64,000 bases of DNA from an uncultured Bacilli bacterium (GTDB taxonomy: Bacteria; Bacillota_I; Bacilli_A; RF39; UBA660): positions 12,960 through 76,959 of the forward strand of contig CAKOJQ010000006.1 in the NCBI GenBank assembly GCA_934090795.1, given 5' to 3'. Positions 16,535 to 24,988 of this stretch are shown here, in pieces. The position numbers and the translations under genes are program-made. The notes below the pieces were generated by a model. The model saw only the letters and a program-made list of their open reading frames with translations, was not told the origin of the DNA and ran no database searches. The first letter of the stretch is position 1; every line of letters starts with the position of its first letter.

Positions 16535-16804
16535 ATGGCTGTAAGTAAAGAACAAATTGCATCTAGAGTTCAAGAATTTGCTAAAGATGCTAAAAATACT
16601 GGAGATACTTCAGTACAAATTGCTATCTTAACAGATAAGATTAACAATTTAACAGAACATTTAAAAGATAATAAACATGATTATCATTCAAAAAGAGGAC
16701 TACACTTAATGATTGGTAAGAGAAGAAGTTTATTAGATTATTTAAAGAAAAATGATGTTGTTAAATATCGTGAAGTTATTAAAAAATTAAATATTAGAAA
16801 ATAA
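16535..16804 (+). CDS. rpsO: 30S ribosomal protein S15 (uS15)
   Basis: An 89-residue protein starting [19 protein letters not shown], with the S15 signature [25 protein letters not shown]. It binds 16S rRNA at the helix 20-22 junction early in 30S assembly. ATG 16535 is chosen over ATG 16523 by homology at the N-terminus; AAAGGA lies 12 bases upstream, a slightly long spacing. pnp follows, the standard Bacilli order. Confidence 0.96.
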   Translation: MAVSKEQIASRVQEFAKDAKNTGDTSVQIAILTDKINNLTEHLKDNKHDYHSKRGLHLMIGKRRSLLDYLKKNDVVKYREVIKKLNIRK

Positions 16805-16832
16805 GGGCACTATATTTTTTAGTGTCTTTTTA
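16805..16832 (+). terminator. terminator between rpsO and pnp
   Basis: The stem GGCACTA / TAGTGTC has a T-rich loop and a TTTTT tail. It may be partial, as rpsO and pnp often share a transcript. Confidence 0.65.
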
Positions 16833-16856
16833 TATTGAAAAAGAGAGAAGGATAAA

Positions 16857-19073
16857 ATGAAAAAAGAATTTGTTTATGATTTTTTAGGGAGAAAATTAGT
16901 TGTTGAAACTGGAGAACTTGCTAAACAAGCTGATGGTGCTGTACTTGTTAGATACGGAGATACAGTTGTGTTATCTGCTGCTGTAATGAGTGATACAGTA
17001 GGAACTGGTGATTTCTTTCCTTTAACAGTTGTTTATAATGAAAAATTATATTCAGTTGGTAAAATACCAGGTGGGTTTATTAAAAGAGAAGGAAAACCTA
17101 CTGATGCTGCAACCCTTGCTGCTCGTCAAATAGATAGACCAATTAGACCAATGTTTGATGAAAACTTTAGAAATGAAGTACAAGTTATTAATACAATATT
17201 ATCTGTTGATCCTAATAACTCCCCAGAAATGACAGCATTATTTGGTTCAAGTTTAGCACTTGGAATATCAAAAATCCCATTTGATGGACCGGTTGCAGGA
17301 GTAGTAGTTGGTAAAATTGGTAAAGAATTTATAATTAATCCAACAAGTGAACAAATAGATAAATGTGAACTTACTGTAACAGTTGCTGGGACTAAAAATG
17401 ATATTTGTATGATTGAAGCAGGAGCTCATGAAGCAAGTGAAGAAGATATGTTAGCTGCTTTAATGTTTGGACAAAAACATGTTAAGATGTTATGTGAATT
17501 CCAAGAAAGCATTATTGAAGCTGTTGGACAAGGAAAAGTAACTGTTGAACTTGCTAAGATTGATGAAAAATTAGAAAAAGAAGTTAAAGAATATGCTGAA
17601 GATAAAATGCTTGAAGCAGTTCAAATTAAGGATAAACTTGCAAGTTATGCTAAAATTGATGAAGTTAAAGAAGAAACTATTAATTATTTCTTAGAAAAAT
17701 ATCCTGATGTAGATACAATAGAAAAAGATGTTACTAAGATTGTTAATAATATTGAAGGAGAAGTTGTTAGAGATTTAATTACTAATAAACATGTAAGACC
17801 TGATGGAAGAGCGTTAGATGAAATTAGACCACTATCTGCATATATTGATTTACTTCCTAGAACTCATGGATCAGCTGTTTTTACTAGAGGACAAACTCAG
17901 GCTTTAGCAACAACAACACTTGGAGCTATTGGAGAACATCAAATTTTAGATGGTTTAGGACTTGAAGATACTAAGAGATTTATGCTTCATTATAATTTCC
18001 CTAATTTTAGTGTAGGTGAAACTGGAAGATATGGAGCTCCTGGTAGAAGAGAAATTGGTCATGGTGCATTAGGAGAAAGAGCCCTATTACAAGTTATTCC
18101 ATCTGAAGAAGAATTCCCTTATACAATAAGAGTTGTTTCTGAAATATTAGAAAGTAATGGATCATCTTCTCAAGCAAGTATTTGTGCAGGATGTTTATCA
18201 CTTATGGCTGCAGGAGTTCCAATTAAAGCACCAGTTGCGGGAATTGCAATGGGACTTATTACTAAAGGTAAAAAATATACTATTTTAACAGATATCCAAG
18301 GACTTGAAGATCATATGGGAGATATGGACTTTAAAGTTGCTGGTACTAGAAAAGGTATTACTGCACTACAAATGGATATCAAGATTAAAGGTGTTACTAA
18401 AGCAATCTTAAAAGAAGCATTAGAACAAGCTAAAAAAGCCAGAATGCAAATTCTTGATTTAATGGAAAGCGTTATTGCTGAGCCAAGAAAAGAATTATCA
18501 CCATATGCTCCTAAGATTAAGATGATGAATATCGATCCAGAAAAGATTAAAGATGTTATTGGTAGAGGCGGAGAAATGATTACTAAGATTATTTTAGAAT
18601 GTTCTCCAGAAGGTGTTAAGACTGTTTCTGATAAAGATGCTGTTAAAATTGATATTGAAGATGACGGAAGAGTTATTGTTTATCATACTAATCAAGAAGT
18701 TATTGAAAGAACTATGGAAAGAATTGAACAAATCGTTAGAGAAGTTGAAGACGGCAAAATTTATAATGGTAAAGTTACTAAAGTTGAAGATTTCGGATGT
18801 TTTGTTGAATTATGGCCTGGTTGTGAAGGTTTAGTACATGTTTCTCAATTAGACAAAGAAAGAGTAAATAAACCAAGTGATATAGTTAAAGTTGGAGATG
18901 AAATTGTTGTTAAATCATTAGGATATGATAATCGTGGAAGACTTAACTTATCAAGAAAAGAAGCCTTATTAAGTAGTGATAAAAAGAAATCTTCTAAAGA
19001 AGAAGTTAAAGAAAATAAAGAAGAAAAAACTGAAAAAAAATCAAGAAAAGGTTTATTTAGAAAAGGTGAGTAA
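16857..19073 (+). CDS. pnp: polyribonucleotide nucleotidyltransferase (PNPase)
   Basis: 738 residues with two RNase PH-type cores, a KH domain ([19 protein letters not shown] near residue 560) and an S1 domain ([20 protein letters not shown] near residue 635). It degrades mRNA 3' to 5' using phosphate. The C-terminus carries a short Lys/Glu-rich tail, as in other proteins here. The RBS AGAGAAGG is good. Length and domain order are normal. Confidence 0.98.
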   Translation: MKKEFVYDFLGRKLVVETGELAKQADGAVLVRYGDTVVLSAAVMSDTVGTGDFFPLTVVYNEKLYSVGKIPGGFIKREGKPTDAATLAARQIDRPIRPMFDENFRNEVQVINTILSVDPNNSPEMTALFGSSLALGISKIPFDGPVAGVVVGKIGKEFIINPTSEQIDKCELTVTVAGTKNDICMIEAGAHEASEEDMLAALMFGQKHVKMLCEFQESIIEAVGQGKVTVELAKIDEKLEKEVKEYAEDKMLEAVQIKDKLASYAKIDEVKEETINYFLEKYPDVDTIEKDVTKIVNNIEGEVVRDLITNKHVRPDGRALDEIRPLSAYIDLLPRTHGSAVFTRGQTQALATTTLGAIGEHQILDGLGLEDTKRFMLHYNFPNFSVGETGRYGAPGRREIGHGALGERALLQVIPSEEEFPYTIRVVSEILESNGSSSQASICAGCLSLMAAGVPIKAPVAGIAMGLITKGKKYTILTDIQGLEDHMGDMDFKVAGTRKGITALQMDIKIKGVTKAILKEALEQAKKARMQILDLMESVIAEPRKELSPYAPKIKMMNIDPEKIKDVIGRGGEMITKIILECSPEGVKTVSDKDAVKIDIEDDGRVIVYHTNQEVIERTMERIEQIVREVEDGKIYNGKVTKVEDFGCFVELWPGCEGLVHVSQLDKERVNKPSDIVKVGDEIVVKSLGYDNRGRLNLSRKEALLSSDKKKSSKEEVKENKEEKTEKKSRKGLFRKGE

Positions 19074-19145
19074 TCATCTTTTTTAATTTTTGTAATAATT
19101 TTTAACAAAATGTATAAAATTATGATGAAATATTGTTTAAGATAC

Positions 19146-19333
19146 TTGACAATATTTATTAAAAATGTAATAATACAGTTGTTTGAAAAAGGAAAGCGAT
19201 TGCAAGAGTCCACCTGATTGGCACAAAATTTAAAGTAGCTGATAGGTAAAAAGCCATAGAATAAAGTGAATTGGTTTTTATATGGATGAATGCATTTGGC
19301 ATTCATTTTTTGATAATATGGAGGTGCTTTACA
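19146..19333 (+). promoter_or_regulatory. infC promoter and L20-type leader
   Basis: TTGACA (19146-19151) and TAATAA about 16 bases on give a start near 19181. The leader contains the segment GGAAAGCGATTGCAAGAGTC, which resembles the Firmicute L20 leader, followed by a terminator hairpin at 19287-19311 (TGAATGC / GCATTCA plus T run). In this family free L20 binds the leader and promotes early termination. The assignment is by resemblance and position. Confidence 0.75.
19287..19311 (+). terminator. attenuator before infC
   Basis: A seven-pair stem TGAATGC / GCATTCA with loop ATTTG and a T6 run, located 8 bases before the infC SD. Confidence 0.8.
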
Positions 19334-19861
19334 ATAGCAAATGTCAAAAAAGATGACTTATTAATTAATGATCAAATTAAAGTCAATGAATTAATGGTAA
19401 TTGGTCCTAATGGAGAGCAATTAGGTACTAAAGCTTTAAAAGATGCTCTAACGCTTGCATCTTATGCAGGGCTAGATTTAGTTTTAATGAATCCTGGTAA
19501 TGAAAGACCTGTTGGAAAAATTATGGATTATAATAAACATAAATATGAAAAACAAAAAAGAGCTAAGGAAGCGTTAAAAAATCAAAGAGCAAATAATAAG
19601 GATATGAAAGAGTATCAATTATCAGTTACTATTGATATTGGTGACTTTAACACAAGAAAGAAAAATGCTGAAAATTATTTAATAAAAGGTCATAAAATTA
19701 AGACTTCAATTAGATTTAAAGGCCGTCAAATGGCACATACTGATTTAGGTAGAGATGTTCTAATTCGCTTTGCTGATGAATTATCAGAAGTAAGTGTAGT
19801 AGAAGCTAAACCAAGATTAGAAGGTCGTACAATGACTATGATATTGGCACCAAAAAAATAA
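19334..19861 (+). CDS. infC: translation initiation factor IF-3, ATA start
   Basis: The protein runs from ANVKKDDLLINDQIKVNELM through PGNERPVGKIMDYNKHKYE to the C-terminal EGRTMTMILAPKK, 175 residues. No ATG, GTG or TTG lies in the right place: GGAGGTG (19320-19326) is followed 7 bases later by ATA, giving M-ANVKKDD. Rare AUU/AUA starts on infC are known and let IF-3 repress its own translation by start-codon discrimination. The longer frame opening at 19271 runs through the attenuator and is not the gene start. Confidence 0.95.
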   Translation: MANVKKDDLLINDQIKVNELMVIGPNGEQLGTKALKDALTLASYAGLDLVLMNPGNERPVGKIMDYNKHKYEKQKRAKEALKNQRANNKDMKEYQLSVTIDIGDFNTRKKNAENYLIKGHKIKTSIRFKGRQMAHTDLGRDVLIRFADELSEVSVVEAKPRLEGRTMTMILAPKK

Positions 19862-19879
19862 GAAGGAGAGGATTTAGTT

Positions 19880-20068
19880 ATGCCAAAACAAAAAACACAT
19901 AAAGCTTCATCAAAGGTATTAAAAAAGAAAAAAAATGGAGCATTAGTTTATAAAGTATCTGGTGGAAATCATAAAACTGCTAAAGATTCTAGTAAACAAA
20001 TTAGACAAAGAAGAAATAAGGGAATATTAGCGAAAGGAGAAGCTAGCAGATTAAAATCTGTTATCTAA
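19880..20068 (+). CDS. rpmI: 50S ribosomal protein L35 (bL35)
   Basis: A 62-residue basic protein beginning MPKQKTHKASSKVLKKKKNG, with the L35 end RRNKGILAKGEASRLKSV. It sits between infC and rplT in the usual order, with an AGAAGGAGAGG RBS. Confidence 0.97.
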   Translation: MPKQKTHKASSKVLKKKKNGALVYKVSGGNHKTAKDSSKQIRQRRNKGILAKGEASRLKSVI

Positions 20069-20078
20069 GGTGGTATAA

Positions 20079-20609
20079 ATGGCAAGAGTTAAAGGCGGAA
20101 ACGTAGCTAAAAATAGAAGAAGAAAAGTTTTAAAACAAGCTAAAGGATATTTTGGATCTAAACATAGATTATTTAAAACTGCACAAGAACAAACTTTCCA
20201 TAGTGGAGCTTATGCATTTAGAGATCGTAAACAAAATAAAAGAAACTTTAGAAAATTATGGATTACAAGAGTTAATGCTGCTTGTAGAGAAAATGAAATT
20301 TCATATTCACAATTTATTAATGGTTTAAATAAAGCAGAAATTGAAATTAATAGAAAAATGCTTTCTGAAGTAGCTATTGATAATCCAAAGTATTTTACTG
20401 AATTAGTTAAAATTGCTAAAGATGCTTTAAATGGTAAAATGCCTAAAGCAGCTGAAGTAAAAGCAGAAAAAAAGGAAGAAAAAGCTGAAGAAGTTAAAGA
20501 AGTTAAAAAAACTGCTACTAAAAAAACAACTACAGCTAAATCTACTGAAAAGAAGACTGCAACTAAAACTACAGCTAAAAAAACAACTTCTAAAAAAGAA
20601 GAAAAGTAG
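20079..20609 (+). CDS. rplT: 50S ribosomal protein L20 (bL20) with extended C-terminal tail
   Basis: Residues 1-118 are a normal L20 ([39 protein letters not shown]). It is an early 23S assembly protein and probably the repressor of this operon through the upstream leader. After residue 121 there is a tail of about 55 residues made of Lys, Glu, Ala and Thr ([19 protein letters not shown]...), which most L20 proteins lack. The tail resembles histone-H1-like low-complexity tails and may be a lineage trait, because S2 here is also extended. Confidence 0.96.
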   Translation: MARVKGGNVAKNRRRKVLKQAKGYFGSKHRLFKTAQEQTFHSGAYAFRDRKQNKRNFRKLWITRVNAACRENEISYSQFINGLNKAEIEINRKMLSEVAIDNPKYFTELVKIAKDALNGKMPKAAEVKAEKKEEKAEEVKEVKKTATKKTTTAKSTEKKTATKTTAKKTTSKKEEK

Positions 20610-20619
20610 TTTAAATATA

Positions 20620-20653
20620 AAATCACTATTAGAAAATAATGGTGATTTTTTTA
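20620..20653 (+). terminator. terminator of infC-rpmI-rplT
   Basis: The stem AAATCAC / GTGATTT, extended by TATT / AATA, is followed by T7. Confidence 0.85.
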
Positions 20654-20679
20654 GTTAAATATAGGATTTTTGAATAAAT

Positions 20680-20707
20680 TTGACTTTTTAAAATTAAATG
20701 CTATAAT
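20680..20707 (+). promoter_or_regulatory. promoter of the gdpP-like gene
   Basis: TTGACT (20680-20685), 16 bases, TATAAT (20702-20707). Confidence 0.7.
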
Positions 20708-20759
20708 CAGTCTATACATTATTAATTTAATGTATATTTTTTTAGGAGGAAATAAAAAA

Positions 20760-21794
20760 ATGGAAAATACAGGTGAGCTGAAACTAACATTAGATAACCT
20801 TATGGTTGAATCTGATGCAGTGTTTATAGTTCCACATAATAGACCTGACTATGATGCCCTTGGTGCATGTGTAGGAATGAGTCTAATAGCTGGTAAACAT
20901 AAAAGAAAGAGCTATATTATTATTAACGATGATATAAAAGAGTTACCAGGTGAAATAAAAAAATTAATAGAAGAAATTAAAGTTAAACATAATATAATAA
21001 GAATAGCGGATTTAGATAGTTATCTTACTGATAATAGTTTACTAGTTTGTGTAGATGCTAATAAAGACTATTTAGTAAGTGTTAATGATTATTTAGAAAA
21101 TTTTAAAAATATTCTAATTATTGATCATCATAAAACTGATGAATATACAATTAAAACACCTAATATATTTGTTGATACAACAATTTCTAGTACATGTGAA
21201 GAAATATCCAGATTATTATTTATGTCCAAGATTAAAATTACGCCAGATCAAGCTAATTATTTACTTGCTGGTATTGTACTAGATACCAATAGATTAACTA
21301 AAAACTTAACTTCAAAAACATTTAGTGTTTTATCTGAATTAACTAGTAGAGGTGCTAATCCGGAAGCAGTTAATAATTTATTCTTAGAAGAATTTGAACA
21401 CGAAAGAGTAATGCAGAAACTTGTTGATAGTACTAAGTTTTTTACCTATTCAATAGGTATTGCTGCTGATACTAATGATAGTGGTATAATTTATTCAATA
21501 GAAGATATTGCCAAGTGTTCAGATTATATTTTAAGATATAAGGTAGATGCCTCATTTGCAATTGCTTATATTGATCAAGATACAATAAGTATTAGTGCTA
21601 GAAGTAAGGGAAATATTGATATATCTCAAATTATGAAAATGTTTGGTGGTGGAGGAAGCACTACATCAGGAGCTGCTAGAGTAAAAGGTACAACCATTAA
21701 ATGTATCGTAGATGAGCTTACCCATATTTTAAATCCAACTGCAACCTTAAGTAATGAAAAAAGTGTTGGAAAAGTGTTAAAATTAACAAAGTAG
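20760..21794 (+). CDS. GdpP-like DHH-DHHA1 phosphodiesterase lacking PAS and GGDEF domains, 344 aa
   Basis: Contains VPHNRPDYDALGACVGM (DHH motif I), CVDAN, IIDHHKTDE (DHH) and MFGGGGSTTSGAARVKG (DHHA1), in the order and spacing of the catalytic part of GdpP, the membrane c-di-AMP phosphodiesterase. The usual two transmembrane helices, PAS and degenerate GGDEF domains are missing, so this is a soluble enzyme of about half length. ATG 20760 follows AGGAGG by about 10 bases. The substrate (c-di-AMP, pApA or short RNA) is inferred. Confidence 0.82.
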   Translation: MENTGELKLTLDNLMVESDAVFIVPHNRPDYDALGACVGMSLIAGKHKRKSYIIINDDIKELPGEIKKLIEEIKVKHNIIRIADLDSYLTDNSLLVCVDANKDYLVSVNDYLENFKNILIIDHHKTDEYTIKTPNIFVDTTISSTCEEISRLLFMSKIKITPDQANYLLAGIVLDTNRLTKNLTSKTFSVLSELTSRGANPEAVNNLFLEEFEHERVMQKLVDSTKFFTYSIGIAADTNDSGIIYSIEDIAKCSDYILRYKVDASFAIAYIDQDTISISARSKGNIDISQIMKMFGGGGSTTSGAARVKGTTIKCIVDELTHILNPTATLSNEKSVGKVLKLTK

Positions 21795-21814
21795 ATTTAG
21801 ATTCTACTTTTAAT
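21788..21814 (+). terminator. terminator of the gdpP-like gene
   Basis: The stem AAAGTAGA / TCTACTTT overlaps the stop codon and is followed by TTAATTTT. Confidence 0.75.
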
Positions 21815-21820
21815 TTTGGC

Positions 21821-21850
21821 TTGATTTAAAAAGCATTAAAGTAGTATAAT
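21821..21850 (+). promoter_or_regulatory. promoter of tRNA-Gln
   Basis: TTGATT (21821-21826), 18 bases, TATAAT (21845-21850). Confidence 0.65.
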
Positions 21851-21867
21851 AAACTTGTATTTTGAAT

Positions 21868-21943
21868 TGCCCAGTCGCCAAGTGGTAAGGCATTAGGCTC
21901 TGACCCTAACATTTCGTTGGTTCGAATCCAACCTGGGCAGCCA
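21868..21943 (+). tRNA. tRNA-Gln (CTG)
   Basis: The acceptor strands TGCCCAG / CTGGGCA pair. The anticodon stem TTAGG / CCTAA holds the loop CTCTGAC, which gives anticodon CTG. The T-loop is TTCGAAT and CCA is encoded. No terminator is visible before the T-box 13 bases on, so tRNA and T-box may share a transcript. Confidence 0.93.
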
Positions 21944-21955
21944 AATTATTATTTA

Positions 21956-22137
21956 ACAGATGATGTTAAGAGTAGTAACCAAAAAATATTTTATAGAGAG
22001 TTAATGATAGGTGGAAATTAACAAATATTGATAGTGAACTTACTTAACGGATGTTTAAGGTGAAGACCGTTAAAACTAAAAGTAAAAATTAAGGTGGTAC
22101 CACGGCTTATTCGTCCTTTAGAATTAGTCGTTTTTTT
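21956..22137 (+). promoter_or_regulatory. T-box leader, leucine specifier
   Basis: Contains stem I with the AGTA bulge motif, the specifier segment GAA-CTT-ACT (CUU, Leu), and the T-box core AAGGTGGTACCACG (22091-22104). The terminator stem CGGCTTATTC / GAATTAGTCG (22103-22130, one T-T mismatch) is followed by T7. Uncharged tRNA-Leu should pair with it and prevent termination, turning on the two genes behind it. Confidence 0.93.
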
Positions 22138-22155
22138 GTTATAGAAAGGATATTT

Positions 22156-22491
22156 ATGGAAAATTTATATTTATTTTTAATCTTATTTATTATATTTTTT
22201 ATTGTATTTTTAGTAGACTATTTTATTAAAAGAAAGAAAAATAAGTTAAAAAAATTTATTGGAATGGAACTACTTAAAGTAAAAAAAGAGGATTATAATA
22301 AAATAGGTATTATTTTATCAATAATTAATGCATTTATAATAAGTTCTACAGGGGTACTATGTACAATGATAGAAATGGATAAAATATGGCAATTACTATA
22401 TGGATTCGTTCTATTAGTAGCGCTCATATATGTTTTCTATGGAATTATGGGAAATATATTAGAAAGTATTTATAAGAGGAGGAAAAAATAA
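22156..22491 (+). CDS. small membrane protein between T-box and leuS, 111 aa
   Basis: Three hydrophobic segments (about residues 3-25, 50-68 and 77-101) separated by a Lys-rich loop RKKNKLKKF. I do not recognise the family. The stop codon overlaps the leuS start (TAATG), so it is translationally coupled to leuS and lies under the leucine T-box. Its presence inside a tRNA-synthetase operon suggests it depends on leucine supply, but function is unknown. Confidence 0.8.
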   Translation: MENLYLFLILFIIFFIVFLVDYFIKRKKNKLKKFIGMELLKVKKEDYNKIGIILSIINAFIISSTGVLCTMIEMDKIWQLLYGFVLLVALIYVFYGIMGNILESIYKRRKK

Positions 22492-24884
22492 TGGATTTTA
22501 AAAATATTGAAAAGAAATGGCAAGATAAATGGGATGAAGCAAAATGCTTTGAAGCAAGTAATAATAGTGATAAAGAAAAATATTATTTGTTAATTGAATT
22601 TCCTTATCCATCTGGTGCTGGTTTACATGTAGGTCATGTTAGAAGTTATACGGCGTTAGATGCAATGGCTAGAGTTAAAAGAATGCAAGGATATAATGTT
22701 TTGTATCCAATTGGTTGGGATGCTTTTGGTTCTCCTGCTGAACAATATGCAATTAAGAATCATGTATATCCATCAAAAATGGTTGAAGATTGTATTAAAA
22801 CATTTAAACATCAAATTAAATCATTAGGTATATCATTTGATTGGAGTAGAGAAATTAATACAAGTGATCCAGAATATTACAAATGGACACAATGGCAATT
22901 CCTACAATTTTACAAAGCCGGAATGGCTTATAAAGCTGAAAAAGAAATTAATTGGTGTCCTAAATGTAAAACTGGACTATCAAATGAAGATGCAGCAGGT
23001 GGAGTATGTGAAAGATGTGGTTCTCTAACTACCAAGAAATTAAAAAATCAATGGATGCTTAAAATGAGTAGCTATGCTGATAGTTTAATAGATGGACTTA
23101 AAGATACTAATTTCGCAGAAAAAATTAAAACTGCTCAAATAAATTGGATAGGAAAAAGTATTGGAGCCGAAGTTAATTTTAAATTTAAAGAACTAGATGA
23201 AGAATTAAAGGTATTTACAACGAGATGTGATACTTTATATGGAGTAACATTTGTAGTAATGTCTCCTGAACATCAATTATTAAATAAGTATAGTGATAAA
23301 ATTAAAAATATTGATGAACTAAAAGAATATCAAAGAATAAGTGCATTAAAAAATGAAATCGAAAGAACAGATGCTTCTAAAGAAAAAACAGGTATTAAGT
23401 TAGACGGTTTAAGTGTAATTAATCCAGTTAATGGTAAGGAAATACCTATTTATGTAAGTGATTATGTTCTTGCTAATTATGGAACTGGAGCAATTATGGC
23501 GGTTCCTGCACATGATACTAGAGATTATGCTTTTGCGAAAAAATTTGATATAGATATTATACCCGTAATTGATGGTGATGTTACAAGTGAAGCATATACT
23601 GGAGATGGTGTTCATATTAATTCAGGATTCTTAGATGGACTTGATAAAGAAACTGCTATTGATAAAATGCTTAATTATTTAGAAGAAAAACATATTGGTA
23701 AGAAAACTACTAATTATCGTTTACAAGATTGGATATTTAGTCGTCAAAGATTTTGGGGTGAACCTATTCCAATGATTGAGTGTCCTAATTGTGGTTGGGT
23801 ACCAGTACCGGAAAATGAACTACCTTTAGTGCTTCCTGATGTTCCATCATATGAACCAACCGAAACTGGAGAAAGTCCTCTTGCTAATGTTGAGGAATGG
23901 GTTAATGTACCATGTCCTAAATGTGGAAAGATGGCTAAAAGAGAAACTGACACAATGCCTAACTGGGCTGGATCTAGTTGGTATTTCTTAAGATATATGG
24001 ATGCTCATAATAAGGATGAATTTGTTTCTAAAGATGCATTAAAATATTGGGGACAAGTTGATTATTATAATGGTGGTATGGAACATGCTACAAGACATTT
24101 GTTATATGCAAGATTTTGGAATCAATTCTTGTATAATCAAGGCTTAGTTGTTAATAAAGAGCCATTTGCTAAAAGAGTTTCTCATGGTATGATTCTTGGT
24201 GAAAATAATGAAAAAATGAGTAAAAGTAAAGGCAATGTGGTTAATCCAGATGATATGATTAATGAATTTGGTGCAGATGCCCTTAGAACTTATGAAATGT
24301 TTATAGGTGATTATACTAAAGATGCTTCTTGGAGTTTAAATGGATTAAAAGGATGTAAAAAATTCTTAGATAGAGTTTATCGTTTATATGATAAAGTAGT
24401 ACCAGGAAATAATTATAATGAAGTATTAGAAAAAAATATTCATAAAACTATTAAGAAAGTAACTAATGATTTATTATCTATGAATTATAATACTGCTGTA
24501 TCTTCATTAATGATTCTTTTAAATGAATATGAAAAGTTAGATAAAATTACTACTGCTGATTATAAAGTATTTATTACTTTACTTAATCCGATAGCACCTC
24601 ATATTACAGAAGAACTTAATGAAAAGTTAGGAAATAACACTATGTTAGCTATAGGTACTTGGCCAATATTTGATGAAGAAAAAACTGTTGATACAAGTAT
24701 TCAAGTGGGTGTTCAAGTTAATGGAAAATTACGTGGAACAATTACGGTAAGTGATGATGATACTGAAGATATAATAAAAGAAAAAGCCTTAAACGAAGAT
24801 AACGTTAAGAAAAATATTATAGATAAAGAAATTGTTAAAATAATTGTAGTACCTAAGAGAATTGTAAGCATTGTCGTAAGATAG
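22491..24884 (+). CDS. leuS: leucyl-tRNA synthetase
   Basis: 797 residues with the HIGH-type motif YPSGAGLHVGHVRSY (residues 38-52), zinc-type Cys pairs CPKC...CERC, the editing domain with YGTGAIMAVPAHD, and the KMSKS motif NEKMSKSKGNVVNP. It charges tRNA-Leu. Length is typical of bacterial LeuRS. It is the second gene of the T-box operon. Confidence 0.98.
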   Translation: MDFKNIEKKWQDKWDEAKCFEASNNSDKEKYYLLIEFPYPSGAGLHVGHVRSYTALDAMARVKRMQGYNVLYPIGWDAFGSPAEQYAIKNHVYPSKMVEDCIKTFKHQIKSLGISFDWSREINTSDPEYYKWTQWQFLQFYKAGMAYKAEKEINWCPKCKTGLSNEDAAGGVCERCGSLTTKKLKNQWMLKMSSYADSLIDGLKDTNFAEKIKTAQINWIGKSIGAEVNFKFKELDEELKVFTTRCDTLYGVTFVVMSPEHQLLNKYSDKIKNIDELKEYQRISALKNEIERTDASKEKTGIKLDGLSVINPVNGKEIPIYVSDYVLANYGTGAIMAVPAHDTRDYAFAKKFDIDIIPVIDGDVTSEAYTGDGVHINSGFLDGLDKETAIDKMLNYLEEKHIGKKTTNYRLQDWIFSRQRFWGEPIPMIECPNCGWVPVPENELPLVLPDVPSYEPTETGESPLANVEEWVNVPCPKCGKMAKRETDTMPNWAGSSWYFLRYMDAHNKDEFVSKDALKYWGQVDYYNGGMEHATRHLLYARFWNQFLYNQGLVVNKEPFAKRVSHGMILGENNEKMSKSKGNVVNPDDMINEFGADALRTYEMFIGDYTKDASWSLNGLKGCKKFLDRVYRLYDKVVPGNNYNEVLEKNIHKTIKKVTNDLLSMNYNTAVSSLMILLNEYEKLDKITTADYKVFITLLNPIAPHITEELNEKLGNNTMLAIGTWPIFDEEKTVDTSIQVGVQVNGKLRGTITVSDDDTEDIIKEKALNEDNVKKNIIDKEIVKIIVVPKRIVSIVVR

Positions 24885-24901
24885 TGCTTTTTTATATAAA
24901 T

Positions 24902-24966
24902 ATTAGTGTGAAACTTTTTGCTTAAATTTATACAAAAAAGTTTCACACTAATAAAAAAAGTAGTAT
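24902..24966 (+). promoter_or_regulatory. inverted repeat overlapping the fic promoter
   Basis: An 18-bp perfect inverted repeat, ATTAGTGTGAAACTTTTT and its complement (24902-24919 and 24935-24952), has a loop of about 14 bases. The right arm includes the probable -35 TTCACA, with TATAAT 16 bases further (near 24963). No T run follows, so this looks more like an operator or mobile-element remnant than a terminator. Confidence 0.6.
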
Positions 24967-24988
24967 AATGATATCAGAGGTGCTATAT

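Noticed and set aside
18845..19306. 153-residue minus-strand frame over the end of pnp
   Set aside because: It is antisense to pnp and the infC leader, has no SD and reads as low-complexity Phe/Leu/Ser, a shadow of the plus-strand coding bias.
20210..20626. Minus-strand 138-residue frame over rplT
   Set aside because: Antisense shadow caused by the Lys/Ala/Thr-rich L20 tail.
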